Source: Paratinospora sagittata (lineage: Eukaryota; Streptophyta; Magnoliopsida; Ranunculales; Menispermaceae). From it: a stretch of 64,000 bases of DNA. The notes under the pieces were generated by a model. It was not told the origin of the DNA and did not search any database. It saw only the letters and a list, made by a program, of their open reading frames with translations. This document shows, one piece after another, positions 10,090-22,044 of the stretch. Position 1 is the first letter of the stretch. The number at the start of each line of letters is the position of its first letter. The DNA is taken from the NCBI GenBank assembly GCA_035771175.1, contig CM069613.1:2205501-2269500 (forward strand), given 5' to 3'. The position numbers and the translations under genes are program-made.

Positions 10090-11640
10090 TAAGGTGGCAA
10101 TAAGAGAATAACAATGATAATCATTAAGGTGAACTGGAACAATCTCTTCAGGAATAGATGCAGAAGTAGTAGTATTATTGAGCTCTTCAGAAACAGTTAT
10201 ATCAGGCCTAGGAAAAATTTCAACAGATGAATCAGTAAAATAAAAAGAAGATGAAGTGACAGTTGGATGGAATTTTGACAAAGAGGTAAACATTGTATGT
10301 TCCCAAAAGGTGACAGGTCGAGAGATACGTAATCTATTGGAAATAGGATCCCAACAACGAAAGCCTTTGTGTTCTATGCCATAACCAAGAAAACAACACA
10401 AACGAGCCCATGGCTTTAATTTTGTATGTTCATGAGGTTTTAATAAAACGAAACATGCACATCCAAAAGGTTTAAGAATAGAGTAATCTGGAGGCTTACC
10501 AAATAAATGTTCAAAAGGAGACAGATTATTAAGGACATGAGTAGGAACATGATTAATTGTATAAACTGCAGTCAGAGCTACCTTTCCCCAAATTTTTTCA
10601 GGACATATAGCAGAGAGGAGGAGGGCACGAACAAAATCAAGAGTTTGACGATGTTCACGTTCAGCCCTTCCATTTTGCTGGGAGGTATTAGGACAAGAAC
10701 GTTGAACAATAGTACCTTGTTGAGAAAGAAACTGAAGAAAAGAGGAATCTCGATATTCCATAGCATTATCAGTTCAAAGTATTTTGATAGTGTGAGAAAA
10801 TCGAGTTTTGATCATTTTGGCAAAGTTAACATAGATTTGTGATAGTTCGGACCTTTGCTTTAGAAAATAAATCCAAGTAAAGTGAGAGTAATCATCAATG
10901 AATAAAACAAAATACCGATAACCATTAACAAATGAAATAGGGGAAGGACCCCAAATGTCCAAGTGGACAAGCCCAAAAGGAACATCTGAAATAGAATTAT
11001 TATTATTAAAAGATAAAGCTGGTTGTTTTGCAAGTTGATAGTTTAAACAATTAAATGACTCAAATTTTGTAGATCCTAACAAACCGCGAGATACTAAAAA
11101 ACGAAGTTTACTAGTTGAAGCATGACCCAAACGAAGATGCCACTGGTGTATAGGAGAGATAGTTGTTGTAGCAGCAGACACACGTTTTTGAGGAAGACAA
11201 AGAGAGGTAAGCACAAATAATCTTCCCACTTTGCGACCCATCCCAAGAGTCTGACTTGTTTGCAAATCCTGTACCTGACAACCAGAAGAAGAGAAGGTCA
11301 TAGTGAGACCTAATTCACATAATTGTCCAATCGATATAAGATTCAAAGCTAGATTGGGAACAAAGTATGTATCAGGTAAATCAAGATTAGGAGCAGATGC
11401 ATGCCCAATATGGGCAACTGACATTTTGTTCCATTTGTAGTGTGAATGGGTGGAAGAGAGGAGATGGATGTTTTATTTGTCAAATAAGAGAAATTAGAGG
11501 TCATATGATTGCAGCAAGCTGAGTCAAAGAGCCAAAGAGATTTACCTGTAGTGACAGATAAGGAAGTAGGAGAAGGAGAATTGGAAGAGATAACCTGTTT
11601 TAGAAGAGCCTCAAGATCACTCATGGTGATAGCAGTAGAT
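9946..11640 (-). pseudogene. Copia protease and integrase
   Basis: From right to left: a protease-like stretch (SLWLFDSACCNHMTSN, from the usual 'DSGA' to 'DSAC'), then the integrase zinc region (HQWHLRLGHAS ... SFNCLNYQLAKQ). The usual CxxC of the HHCC finger is changed here to CxxY. The catalytic core follows, with LVHLDIWGPSP, FVLFIDDYSHFTW and, after a frame break at about 10,780, QQNGRAEREHRQTLDFVRALL. The GKPPDYSILKPFGCACFVLL segment and the start of RT come next. Stops and frameshifts make it non-functional. Confidence 0.85.
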
Positions 11641-11642
11641 CC

Positions 11643-12505
11643 CTAAGAGGTAGCAGCAACAATAGCATAAGGTTTAGACTTAGAGAAATTCTTGTGGTTA
11701 AATGATCCCCCTTTGGGTTTTGGTGGCCAAGTGGGGCAATTCTCAAGAATATGCCCAATCTCATGACAATATCCGCATTCAACAGTTGGGCAATAAGAAA
11801 AAATATGACCAGGTTGGCAACAATTCTTACAAAATTTTGCTCCTGATTTTTGGTAAGACAGCTTGAAATGTGTAGTTGCAAGAACAACATCAGTTTGTGG
11901 AGATTTATCTAAGCCAAGACGTGTATCTTCAAAGATAATCTCCTGAACAACAGTGTCTAGAGTTGGAAGCGGATGTCGATGTAACAGAGAAGCCCTAATT
12001 GCCTCATATTTTGGGCGCAGAGCCATGAGAACCTGAATGAGATGGAGATGATCCTCACTAATTTTAGCCTGAGCCAATTGATTCCAAATAGGATGTACTT
12101 GGGCAAGAAAATCATTTGCTGAATGTCTTGTTCCTGTTTGAGATTATGTAAAGTGGTCCACAATTTATAATAGTGCGCGAGTCCAGTAGATTTAAACCGA
12201 TTTGCTAAAAATTCCCACATCTCCTTTGCAGTATAAAAATCAGCAAATTGAATATGAATAGAAGGAATAGAGGTGTTACGAAACCACGTGATAATCTGGT
12301 GATTTTTGCAATCCCAATCTTCAAGTCGTTCTGCAAACTTAGTGTCAGGTTCATCTTTCTCTTACACTGGTTTAATAATATCTCTAGTAAAAACATGCTA
12401 GAGTTTTCGCCCAATTAAAAAACTCTTCATACCTTGAACCCACAGGTTGTAGGTTGATCCAGTCAAAACAATGGTAATTGGCTTGGAACCGTCAGTTTTC
12501 TCCAT
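11643..12505 (-). pseudogene. Copia gag with two zinc knuckles
   Basis: It starts with ATG at 12,505 (MEKTDGSKPITIVLTGSTYNLW). This is the usual Copia gag opening, but a stop follows after about 36 codons. Later fragments give gag helices (WEFLANRFKSTGLAHYYKLW, HLHLIQVLMALRPKYEAIRA) and two CCHC knuckles, CKNCCQPGHIFSYC and CGYCHEIGHILENC. At least two frame changes break the gene. Confidence 0.8.
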
Positions 12506-12621
12506 GTTATGACAGAGTATTTTGCAGAAACAGAAACAGACAAAACAAAGGTATTGTTTTGAACAAAATGACAAACAAAAGAACTGAGAGACAAAAAGAA
12601 CTTAGATAGGGAACTTAGATA

Positions 12622-12634
12622 GGCACTGATACCA
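12622..12634 (-). other. Copia primer-binding site
   Basis: The minus-strand sequence TGGTATCAGTGCC is the complement of the 3' end of initiator tRNA-Met apart from one base. It sits 5 nt after the inferred LTR end (...AGTTCA then TAATA), which is the normal spacing. Confidence 0.8.
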
Positions 12635-12639
12635 TATTA

Positions 12640-12883
12640 TGAACTGGAAATTATATATTCAAAGTTGTATTTTAATGGTACAAAGGAGTGGCTTTTTATA
12701 CAATACAAAGAACACTATAAAAGGAAAATATAACATCTGTACAAACAATATAATTAGGATCGAAGTCCTATAATAATGCAAGAATCCCTTTAATTACGTT
12801 AATACTAGAAATTCTTTCTAACTACTATAGATTTTTAATAATAGTCCTACGTAATTGCTCATGTAATAAGGCTCAAAGTTTCA
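12640..12883 (-). repeat. 5' LTR of the Copia element
   Basis: The ends were chosen by TG...CA termini (minus strand TGAAACTTTG ... CCAGTTCA), the primer site beside it, and the sudden start of homology to 15.4 kb just outside. The length is about 244 bp. No second LTR exists to test the borders. Confidence 0.6.
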
Positions 12884-13302
12884 TGAATACTTATTTCAAA
12901 AATACAATTTTATTAATTAAAATGACAAGACATACATTTACAATAGTTACCTGATGATTAATATTCCTATCAAACTAATCTCCCCACACACATATATGAG
13001 AAATATTAATTTAACTGTAAATTTTACAACTGCATATATAACTACACACGCATATTTATTGGATATTAATGTTTTACACATTTTGAGACGTGTAATAAAT
13101 GATCCAATAAGTATATATATATATAGTTGCAACTTTTTGATATTAGATTATCATTTTCCTATATATATATATATATATACTATATTCAATTAATCCTGAG
13201 GCCAAAAAGGATCCGGCCTCACTAGCCTTATTACACTACTAACTGAAATGGCAATATTATTATAAGAAGTACTACTAAGTTAGAAGTTACATTAATTATT
13301 TA

Positions 13303-13611
13303 CTATAGGCAGAGAACTCCATCTTCTTTGAGCATTGGAACTGAAGAGCCACTGAGATGGAGCGACATGATAGTGTTGGTAGAGTTAACAAGCTTTCCTC
13401 CTATGAACACTGCTGGAACCGAAGGGTTGCACCCTAGTCTCTGCAATGCCTTCTCCATTTCTCTTCCTTTCGGGTCCTCGTCGAGCTCGTGAACAGCCGG
13501 GCTCACGCCAAGGTCTTAGAAGAGGGTCTTTATTGCATGGCTCATGTAACATGAGCTCTTGCTGAAGATCACCACAGCCTTTTGTCACGCCAACTTCATT
13601 ACTTTATCCAT
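13303..13611 (-). pseudogene. CC-type glutaredoxin pseudogene (GRX copy 1)
   Basis: Aligned over its full length with its intact neighbours, this copy has the same start (MDKVMKLA) and a complete C-terminus. It carries two in-frame stops, TGA at codon 9 (13,585-13,587) and TAA at codon 32 (13,516-13,518). The active site is also degraded: CYMS replaces CCMC. The ALWL tail, which family members need to bind TGA transcription factors, reads VLCL. There are no frameshifts, so the loss looks fairly recent. A TATA-like (TA)n stretch at 13,725-13,742 and the conserved upstream block at 13.9-14.1 kb remain. Confidence 0.9.
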
Positions 13612-13799
13612 TGATGATCTTATAATGTAATGCAAATTATTAACTGTGTAAATCACTTGGCTAGGAAATTGTAAGAGAGCTACTTGTGAATGTATGATGA
13701 GTTGAATTGTGAAGCTTGAATGCCTTATATATATATATATAGGACAGTAGTAGAAAGAAAAAGATGTGTGGAATAATAGTAGTGTTACTTTTTAAGGGA

Positions 13800-14120
13800 A
13801 TTTGTGTGGATATATACCCAAAAGAGCCTTTGACAGAGTGACTCTTGCAGGAAGGAATATATAGAACAAATTGCAGAGAGATACGTACAGATAGAGAAAG
13901 AGCTAGCTCGCAGTAATGTATAACCGATCTTTCGAAAATCTATGGGACGGATTCAGGAAAGTAGAAGAAGAAGTACGGCCGAACAATCGAGCATGCAAGA
14001 GGCATATTTTTTTTCTTTTTAAGGCTTGGATCGAGTTGCTGCGAAAAGGTTCGCCCGAAGCAACCAGAAAGAAAGAGATAAGAAGAATATTAACATCTAA
14101 CATTGTATATATCTAGCAGA
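13800..14120 (-). promoter_or_regulatory. conserved upstream block of GRX copy 1
   Basis: It contains GTGGATATATACCCA (13,807 on) and then the long block CGATCTTTCGAAAATCTA ... GGGACGGATTCAGGAAAG ... GAGTTGCTGCGAAAAGG. The same motifs in the same order lie upstream of GRX copies 2 and 3 and in the orphan segment at 4.2-5.05 kb. It may be a regulatory region, or an unrelated sequence duplicated along with the gene. Confidence 0.55.
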
Positions 14121-15025
14121 TCAGTAGCTTCAGTGAAAAGAGTTGCATTAATACTACATGCTTTAACTCTTCAGTTTTAATTCATAATTATATTAGATAT
14201 CATTTTTTCTAGTAATTAATGTGTTATTAATAGGCCTGATTTGCCAAATTAATGGTTACTTACATGATATTGAGCTAACTATAAAGCATGCACTAAGTCT
14301 AGTGGTCTGGCCTAGTCCTTTCAAGCTATTCTTCATTTCTTTGATTTTCTAAGACCTCCAATCTAATATTATCTGCATGTGTGAAGGATATCAGCTTGAG
14401 TATAAATTTAGTGAAATGTGAGTGGAGGGTGTTTCTTTTTTTTTCTTTTTTTCTTTTTTTCTCCATGATGATGTGGTGACGTTGTGCATTGCCACGTCAG
14501 CTTGAGTATAGATTTAGATACATATTTTGGATCGTTTTAGCACTTCTCTATTGTATATATACCTGATTGGCCTTTGTTGAATATGAGTAGACTAGATAAC
14601 ATTTTAATTTGAAACATCAATTATACTCATTTGATTTTTCTCAAATAACATTAGAGTATAGATAAGATCACCAGTGGTTGTTATAAAATCGTTAGAATTG
14701 GTTGCAAGGTATTATAGTATACAAAAGAAAAAAAAAATGCAATTTACAATATTAATTAGAGTTTTCTTAATTTTAATATTTTTTTAGGAACCACTTAATC
14801 CAAAAAGCTGTACTTAATAAGTGAAGGACTATAAATACAGATCAAGTGCTATTGTTAACAGTTTTAATGGCAATTTTTTGATATATATAAGAAAATAAAG
14901 TGATTTGTACGTTCATATTGGTACTATAAATGGCATACAAAAGTAGAAAAAGACAAACCAAATCATCATTTTATGTGTTAATTATATGACCCTTTTTTCA
15001 CTTTATTCACAAAAGTTGACATGTA

Positions 15026-15071
<46 letters not shown>

Positions 15072-15690
15072 AGTAGAGGGCATATATAGGAAGGAATTAG
15101 TATATATAATAAAGAAGTAGTGATATATATATACTCCCACGTCAAAGGTTCGAAATCTAGAGATCCTTTTTAACTACTATACAAAGCCTTCTCAAAGGAA
15201 GTTCTGCTGCTGAAGAATATGATGAGTTAGCATATATATATATATATGATTGATTTAACCAATATTAATATTGGGTAATATTTCAATAAAAAATCGCACC
15301 CTAACAACCCGAGTGATGAAGTCGGCTGACTTATATACGTACGAAACATCAACATTGGACATAAGATAAGATCAATCCCACGCATTTTTATATGTGCTAT
15401 TGTTAACAAGATCTATTTCAAAAGTAAGACTTAATTAATTATTTAAACGATAATACATACATTTACAAGAGTACTTTTTCAGAAGGTTAGATAATTACTA
15501 TCAAATTAACACACTAATTATAATCTCCATACATATACTATATATGTTATCAATTATTAATCCCGAGGTTACATCAACCAAAAATGATCGATCCTGATTC
15601 ACTAGCCTTATTATACTAGTAATTAAAATGGTATTACAACTGGCTTGCTAGCAATCCATCCAGCTAGCTAATTAGTTACACATTAATTTA
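14121..15690. other. intergenic spacer between GRX copies 1 and 2
   Basis: AT-rich DNA with a (TA)n array at about 15,030-15,068. Parts are paralogous to 4.7-5.05 kb (left half) and to 12.88-13.0 kb (near 15.42-15.53 kb), so the unit boundary of the tandem duplication falls near 15.4 kb. No gene is present. Confidence 0.6.
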
Positions 15691-16002
15691 CTACAGCCAG
15701 AGTGCTCCAGCATCTTTAAGCATTGGAATCAAAGAACCACTGAGATGAAGTGACATGAGAGTGTTGGTATTAGAGTTAACAAGCCTTCCTCCTATGAACA
15801 CTGCTGGAACAGAAGGGTTGCACCCTAGTCTCTGCAATGCTTTCTCCATTTCTCTTCCCTTAGGGTCCTCGTCGAGCTCATAAACTGCCGGGCTCACTCC
15901 AAGGTCATAGAAAAGGGTCTTAATCGCATGGCACATGCAACACGAGCTCTTGCTGAAGATCGCCACTGCCTTCTGTGACGCCAAATTCATTACTCGATCC
16001 AT
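15691..16002 (-). CDS. CC-type glutaredoxin (GRX copy 2)
   Basis: This intronless gene encodes 103 residues. The start at 16,002 ([13 protein letters not shown]) matches its paralogues; an in-frame ATG ten codons upstream is less likely. It is a single thioredoxin-fold domain with active site CCMC at about residues 21-24 ([11 protein letters not shown]), the cis-proline loop PAVFIGG, the [11 protein letters not shown] helix that supplies the LxxLL-like motif, and the C-terminal ALWL. CC-type glutaredoxins are land-plant-specific, bind glutathione and act in the nucleus with TGA bZIP factors and TOPLESS to modulate transcription in development, nitrogen and stress responses. One extra Asn (NSNTNT) distinguishes it from its sisters. 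A TATA box (ATATATATAG) lies at about 16,162-16,171. Confidence 0.93.
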   Translation of the reverse strand: MDRVMNLASQKAVAIFSKSSCCMCHAIKTLFYDLGVSPAVYELDEDPKGREMEKALQRLGCNPSVPAVFIGGRLVNSNTNTLMSLHLSGSLIPMLKDAGALWL

Positions 16003-16199
16003 CGATCTCGACTCAATATTTAATCGAATCAATAGAAGTTAAATAATGCAAATTATAACTTGGTACTTAAAAGAGAGATCTAGCTAGCTAGCACTTGCTA
16101 TATGTGAATGTGAAGCTTAATTATATTGCTTGTTTGAGATGAATCAAGTAGAATTGAAGTTGATATATATAGGGGAGAAATGAATATTGGAATAATAAC

Positions 16200-16460
16200 A
16201 TTATAGTGTTGCTTTTTTAGGGGAATTTTGGTGGGGATACCCACAACAGTGACACCTACTTGTGGGGTGGAATATATGAATATTTGATCATGAATAGAGC
16301 CAAATTGCAAAGATATCAATGGATTTCTTTTTTTTTTTTTTTTTGATCTTTCAAAATTCTATGGGACGGATTCGTGAAGGAATTGAAGTACGGCAGAACA
16401 GTCCAGAATGTCAAAAAGCATATATTTTTGGCTACGAGTTGCTGCAGAAAAGATTCTTAA
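16200..16460 (-). promoter_or_regulatory. conserved upstream block of GRX copy 2
   Basis: It contains GGTGGGGATACCCACA (about 16,209) and a shortened version of the shared block: GATCTTTCAAAATTCTATGG, GGACGGATTCGTGAAGG, AAGTACGGCAGAACAGTCCAG, GAGTTGCTGCAGAAAAG and AAAGCAAC. Relative to copy 1 it has several indels that are not multiples of three, which argues against a protein. Order and distance to the gene are kept. Confidence 0.55.
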
Positions 16461-16653
16461 AGCAACATAGATTTTGATGATAACTTGATAAGGATAATAT
16501 CTAGCTAGCGACCCTTACGAAAAAGTACGTATAATGATATGATATAGCGTTAATTAATGAAACCAAATACAAAGTAAATGGTAAGTTAGAGCCAAGAGAG
16601 TGTTATTTGACTAGACCAAAATTTCAACTAATGCTCTATAACCACCTTTGGAC

Positions 16654-16985
16654 CACTACAACAGAGTGAATATTTGGCGACGAACAACTTAGTGACGAAC
16701 TGAATTTTGCAGTCAATGCATAGATTTAGCGACAAAAAGTATTGTCAAGTAATAAGCGGAAAGTCTTTACCTATGAACACATATTTTGTTGTTAAACAAT
16801 ATTCTTTATCGACAAATAACTTAGCGACGAGCTGGATTTTGTAGCTAATGCAAAAAATTTGCTACGAAATTTTTTTCCTAGTAATACATGACAAGTTTTC
16901 ACCTACGAATGCATATTTTATCGTTAAACATCCGTTGTTTGCGACAAACAACAACTAGATTTCCTAGCCAATCCATTGTTTGAGT
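16654..16985. mobile_element. CACTA (En/Spm) transposon terminus with 132-bp subterminal repeats
   Basis: It begins CACTACAACAGAG, matching the CACTACAA-type terminus of the superfamily. It continues with direct repeats of exactly 132 bp (starts at 16,679, 16,811 and 16,943, the third incomplete) built around GACAAAYAACTTAGCGACGA. No matching TAGTG end or transposase was found to the right, so this is a truncated end or a deletion derivative. Confidence 0.65.
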
Positions 16986-16989
16986 TGAC

Positions 16990-18900
16990 TCTAGTGAAAG
17001 GTTTTACTCTAAAAGTCCATCGATACCAATTACAATAAGATCTCAACTTATATATATTTTGAGTTTGACCACATATACTATTATTTTGGTTCTTCGGTAC
17101 CCGGTAAAAATACCAAAGGAATGGAACTTCATGTATTTGAGATCAATTATTCATCAATAATGAGAAATAATAAATAAGAATGTGAATCAAAAGAGTTAAG
17201 GCAGGATGTGTTAATCAAAGGTCTAATTTAAGAATAAATATTATATGATTGCCACGTATATCTTATTGAAATTGAAAGAAAAATATTATATATAACACCA
17301 CTATTAGACCAGCCATGCTCTATATGGAATAGATTATACTGTTGGCAATAAAGAAATATGTTAACAAATTTATTGTATCGAAATGAAAATATTTAATTAG
17401 ATGAATATGAAGTAAAACATTGGAAGTTAAAAATTAAACATGAACACATTCAAAACATGATATATAGGAATAACTCGATCGACTTGTTAATTAAAAAAAA
17501 TTGATCATTAAGGTGGTTACGACAAATACAAGAAAATTATTGGATAAACTAATTATCAAGAGTGACATATTAATAATCCACAACAATAATTAGGTAGAGG
17601 AAAATATTATTTTTAACAAGGATTCAGCTAAGACCAATGCAATCAAATAAATTATCAATTCGCTTTAGCCAAAACACACAATAGGTATTCTCACAGAAGA
17701 GGATGACATAAATTGACAAAATATTAAAAAAAAAAGATATTAATGTCCAACATGATTAAGTAATGTCCTAATAAATTGCTATATATAGCTTACACCAAGT
17801 AATTGAAATGAATTTTTATGTTTCCATATATTGTTGCTTAATATTGAAGTGGACAAAGAGATGCAAAGATAAAAAGGGTGAAGAGTCCTTACTCACATAT
17901 GTGGATTTATTCCTATTCCACAAACTTATTTGTTGTTTTTTCTTACAACATGATAAAATTTAAAATTTCTCTTGATTTATATATAATTAGCTCAAAAAAT
18001 AGTTAATGAAGTCTGTAATTTATCTAATGATTATTATTATTCTCCATTTTTTAACTTTATATTAATTGTTTAATAAACTCATACATCTAAAGCAAAACTC
18101 AAATAATATATTGAATATGTATTAATTAATCAGTTCCTTTGTACTTATAAAATCTTACACTATATATTGAGATGATGACTCTCAAGAAAAAAGAAATATA
18201 TATGTCGTCATTTTATGTATTTTATATTTTAATTTTGAATATAAACAAGAAATAGCACGTATATAACCTGACGTTATTAATTGACTAATATTTCACTTTC
18301 AATGAAGGTATAAAAGAAGGGAGTGAAGTTGACTAATAATGATAAAAGATATATTGTTGAACACCAATTGAATACTAGTGGTAAGGGAATATATTAACTT
18401 TATATCCAAAAATGTGTGTGTGTGTGCATGCCATGATATATATGGTTATTTTGCACATGATCTTATGTCTAAGCAAGTAATTTGATTAAACAAAAATATA
18501 CACATGATCTAAGCAAGCACTGCAATTACTAAAGCATATATAACAAAAGGCAATGGAGTTGTGTATACAATTCAAGGATATACATTATAGTCACATTCAG
18601 TATGTCAAATTAAAGAAAATTTTCAAACAATTTTTTCCATACTTTCCTTCGAATAGCAAAGTTTTATTAATGAAAGGAAAATGCATACATTAATGAAGAG
18701 TCATTATATAAGTAAACTGAAAATACATTACTATATAATTCCTAGTAAACAAAGAACACTTCACTCTATATACTTAGTTATAGTACTTAATGCCGAGGCA
18801 GCGAAACAAAAAAATAAAACAGATGATCACATATATATATATATATATATATATAGGAACTTGATAGGTAGGTTAGCAAGAGCTTTATTTGGTAATCGGT
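16990..18900. other. intergenic spacer between GRX copies 2 and 3
   Basis: AT-rich DNA of about 1.9 kb with short (GT)n at about 18,414 and (TA)n at about 18,833-18,855. No coding signature or clear element was seen on either strand. Confidence 0.55.
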
Positions 18901-18916
18901 GACATTATATTGGATT

Positions 18917-19225
18917 CTAGAGCCAGAGGGCACCAGCTTCTTTAAGCATTGGAATCAAAGAGCCACTGAGATGAAGCGACATGATAGTGTTGGTAGAGTT
19001 AACAAGACTTCCTCCAATGAACACTGATGGAACTGAAGGGTTGCACCCTAGTCTTTGTAGTGCCTTCTCCATTTCTCTTCCTTTTGGCTCTTCATCGAGC
19101 TCGTAAACAGCCGGGCTCACGCCGAGGTCGTAGAAGAGGGTCTTGATTGCATGGCACATGCAACATGAGCTCTTACTGAAGATTACGACTGCCTTCTGCG
19201 ACGCCAACCTCATTACACGATCCAT
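18917..19225 (-). CDS. CC-type glutaredoxin (GRX copy 3)
   Basis: This is an intronless gene of 102 residues. It has the CCMC active site ([10 protein letters not shown], about residues 20-29), a PSVFIGG cis-proline region (Ser instead of the Ala of its sisters), [15 protein letters not shown] and a perfect C-terminal ALWL. It differs from copy 2 at only about a dozen positions, including one missing residue, so the two arose from a recent tandem duplication. The expected role is that of a ROXY-type glutaredoxin interacting with TGA factors in the nucleus. A TATA-like TATATATATA lies at about 19,303-19,312, some 80 bp upstream. Confidence 0.94.
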   Translation of the reverse strand: MDRVMRLASQKAVVIFSKSSCCMCHAIKTLFYDLGVSPAVYELDEEPKGREMEKALQRLGCNPSVPSVFIGGSLVNSTNTIMSLHLSGSLIPMLKEAGALWL

Positions 19226-19504
19226 ATATTCAATCAGAATGTACGTAGTACTAGTTTCAGCTCAATAAGCTTATAAGAGAATTGTTAAAAATGGTGAAGA
19301 CTCTATATATATAATTGCTAAGTGAACTAAGTCCTTCAAGGTTTAATATTGCTGCTAGGGATGAAGTTGGAAAGGCCTGAAAACATGTATTTATATGGGA
19401 GAAGGAGAATATATATTATGGAATAAATATTTGAGTATTATTTGTTTAGATATATATATATATATATATAGGGGCCAAAAAATAAAGTGGATAAAAAGAT
19501 ATGT

Positions 19505-19690
19505 TCCTTTTTGATATTTCGGTGGATACCCACATGCATGACTTCTTTATTATATATAATGACCCTCTATGGTTTACATTTGCAAGTTGTGTGATATTGA
19601 CACTTATTATTGAAAAATCTATTGGACGGATTCGTGAAAGTTTATACAGCCTTGCAATCTAAAATGTATTAAATCATATATGAAAATCTA
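19505..19690 (-). promoter_or_regulatory. conserved upstream block of GRX copy 3 (degraded)
   Basis: It has CGGTGGATACCCACATG at about 19,521 and GAAAAATCTATTGGACGGATTCGTGAAAG at about 19,612. These are the same two motifs, in the same order, as upstream of copies 1 and 2. The rest of the block is lost. Confidence 0.5.
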
Positions 19691-19699
19691 TGTGCTCTT

Positions 19700-21698
19700 G
19701 AAAAGGCCCTTGAACCACACACGCTCTATACATTAAAAATGAAATAAAGAAAAAAAGAAAGAAGGGAAGATATATATATATAGGGCACCCCATATGTGTA
19801 TATATTATGTATTTATAATATTTATTATTATTTTTTTCCAAAAATTTCATTTTTTTTAAATTATCTTTTGGAACCTAATTAATTACTTTAGTAGTACAAG
19901 ATCATAGGAATAGTTATTATTATTATTTTTCAATTTTTTTTTCTTTTTAATTTGATGGGGAATTGTTTGCCATTTTTTTTTAATATTCCACAGCTTGGAG
20001 GTGGAGCATCAGATGAGTTAAAGTTTATCCAATAGCATTCAACTTTTCCATGAGAATATTCTTGTCCAATCCAAAAGATGAAAAGGAGAAAAAAAAATAC
20101 AAAAAATAATCCCACAACACCACGGATAAAGATGAGGATATTAAACGATCTAATCCCACATCACCAATCATCCAAAAAGAAAATTAATAAAAGGAGGACA
20201 TTCAAGTGCACTGTAAAAGCTTGCACATACTCTTGTGAATGAGTTTGATTGATAAGTGAACCTCCTCCTTACGTTATTGACCAAATTAATTAGAGTTTTC
20301 GAATAAGGATTCAATATATAGTATGTATAAGTTCGCATAAAATGTATAATACTGAATTGTTTGAAAAAAAAATAAGAAAAAAGCTTGCACATATTACTTA
20401 TATAATTCTTTCCCGACATTAAAATCAAAATAAAGTAGTTAAAGTTACTAATAACTAAATTAAATTAACTAGTTACTAGCATCTCGCTCTATATGTTGTT
20501 TGAAGAGAAACAATATTTTAACTATAAGGATGTGTAATTCTTCGTGTTCATTGAATTATTTACTATAGATACGTACTAAGAAGTGTAAAACATAAATATT
20601 ATCGAATATAAAAGTGTAATGGCACATGTACGATAGTTGCATTTTTTATATTTAGAATAACACTTTCCTTATTATATTAATAGAACTATGTAACTTTAAT
20701 ACGCAATTTGTTCTAGATGTTTATATTTATGTCCTAACTTTATCTTAATTGACTAAAAAATGTGAATGCTTTTTTAAATTAACTCTTCATTGGTATGCAT
20801 ATCTTGTCATTGATACAAAACATATTCATACAACTATAATGAATAGGTTACAACGGGGTACACATTAGTAGATTTTAATTAAATGGTATTTTTGTGATTG
20901 TTCTAATTGGATATCTATGTTTTATATGTTGATGATAGTTTTATATATATTATTGGGCCATTATTTAACAGTTATAACTTTTAAAATGAGTGATTTCTAA
21001 CATAATATCAGATCTAACTCTCTTGCATTATTGGGTTTTTATCTAACAATTATAATTTTTGGGTTAAGTAATTTTTAACATTACACATTTCAATATTGTG
21101 TATAATAAATGATGTAATGAATATGTGTAGGTATAATTATACATGTAGCCGCACCTTTTTGTAGTTAAAATAACATTAGGGCACCGTTAATTTTTCATTT
21201 GTAATGCAATAAATAGAAGTGTCAACAAAGTTTGTTTCTGTTGAACAGCTTGGATTATGTTTAATACACACACAAAAGAAAAAAAAAAAGAACATATTTA
21301 CTCCTTATAGGGTCTTCATTGATAAATTTTCAAATGATTTTAGAAGAATTATCAAACCTCACGAATATATTGAAACAATTTTAGTATTGTAAAGGTAAAA
21401 GGGACCAAGTAAAAGTCATTTGCACACTTTGGATTATGTTATATTTTATATATTGTTCTCTATAATCTCTCATTTGTACTTCGTTTGGATATTTATCAGC
21501 TTCTCTCTACATTACATGTTACAGATCAATACTAAACTATACTATGTTACATCAACCATTTGAATAATAACTGAGTTCAATTATCTTAAATCTTCGTACT
21601 TATTAATGATAACTTGACATACATTATGAGACGTTCAAGTCTTTATATACCTGATAATTATAACTTCTATGTCAAATAGTTTCTTACGTAATAATATA
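19700..21698. other. intergenic, no gene
   Basis: AT-rich spacer. No open frame with protein character and no complete element was recognised before the hAT-like left end at 21,707. Confidence 0.55.
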
Positions 21699-22044
21699 TG
21701 TGGGATCAGGGCTAGCCTTGGGATAGGGCCCACAGGGTAACCACCCCGGGCCCCCAAACTTTTGGGGCCCATTATATATAGGGTTAGATCAATTTTTTTA
21801 TTATGGGCCTCGAAAATTTTGGGGGTTCCAATATATATATATATTTTAGTAATAATAAAACTAAAACATTGTGCAACATTTAATGCTAGCATTGGATGCT
21901 GTACAAAATTATAAAACGACATTTATTCATTTTTTTTTATTTCTTTTAGAAATGTTTATCTTTTTCCTTTATTTTTTTTGGCATCGACAACGTTAGTCTT
22001 AAAAAAAATTGGGTTGAGAAAATTTCTTTATTCGTAACCAGTTT

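Larger units (their letters stand above)
5950..12883 (-). mobile_element. Ty1/Copia LTR retrotransposon, truncated and nested
   Basis: Reading right to left, it has a 5' LTR (12,883-12,640), a primer-binding site complementary to initiator tRNA-Met (12,634-12,622), gag with two CCHC knuckles, protease/integrase, reverse transcriptase with YVDD, and a partial RNase H ending at about 5950. Integrase before RT gives the Copia order. The 3' end and 3' LTR are missing, replaced by foldback elements. A solo LTR is inserted at 6662-8930 and a 413-bp tandem duplication lies at 9264-10,089. The right border coincides with the point (about 12,884) where the flanking DNA becomes homologous to 15.4 kb, which supports the LTR edge chosen. 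Confidence 0.85.
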
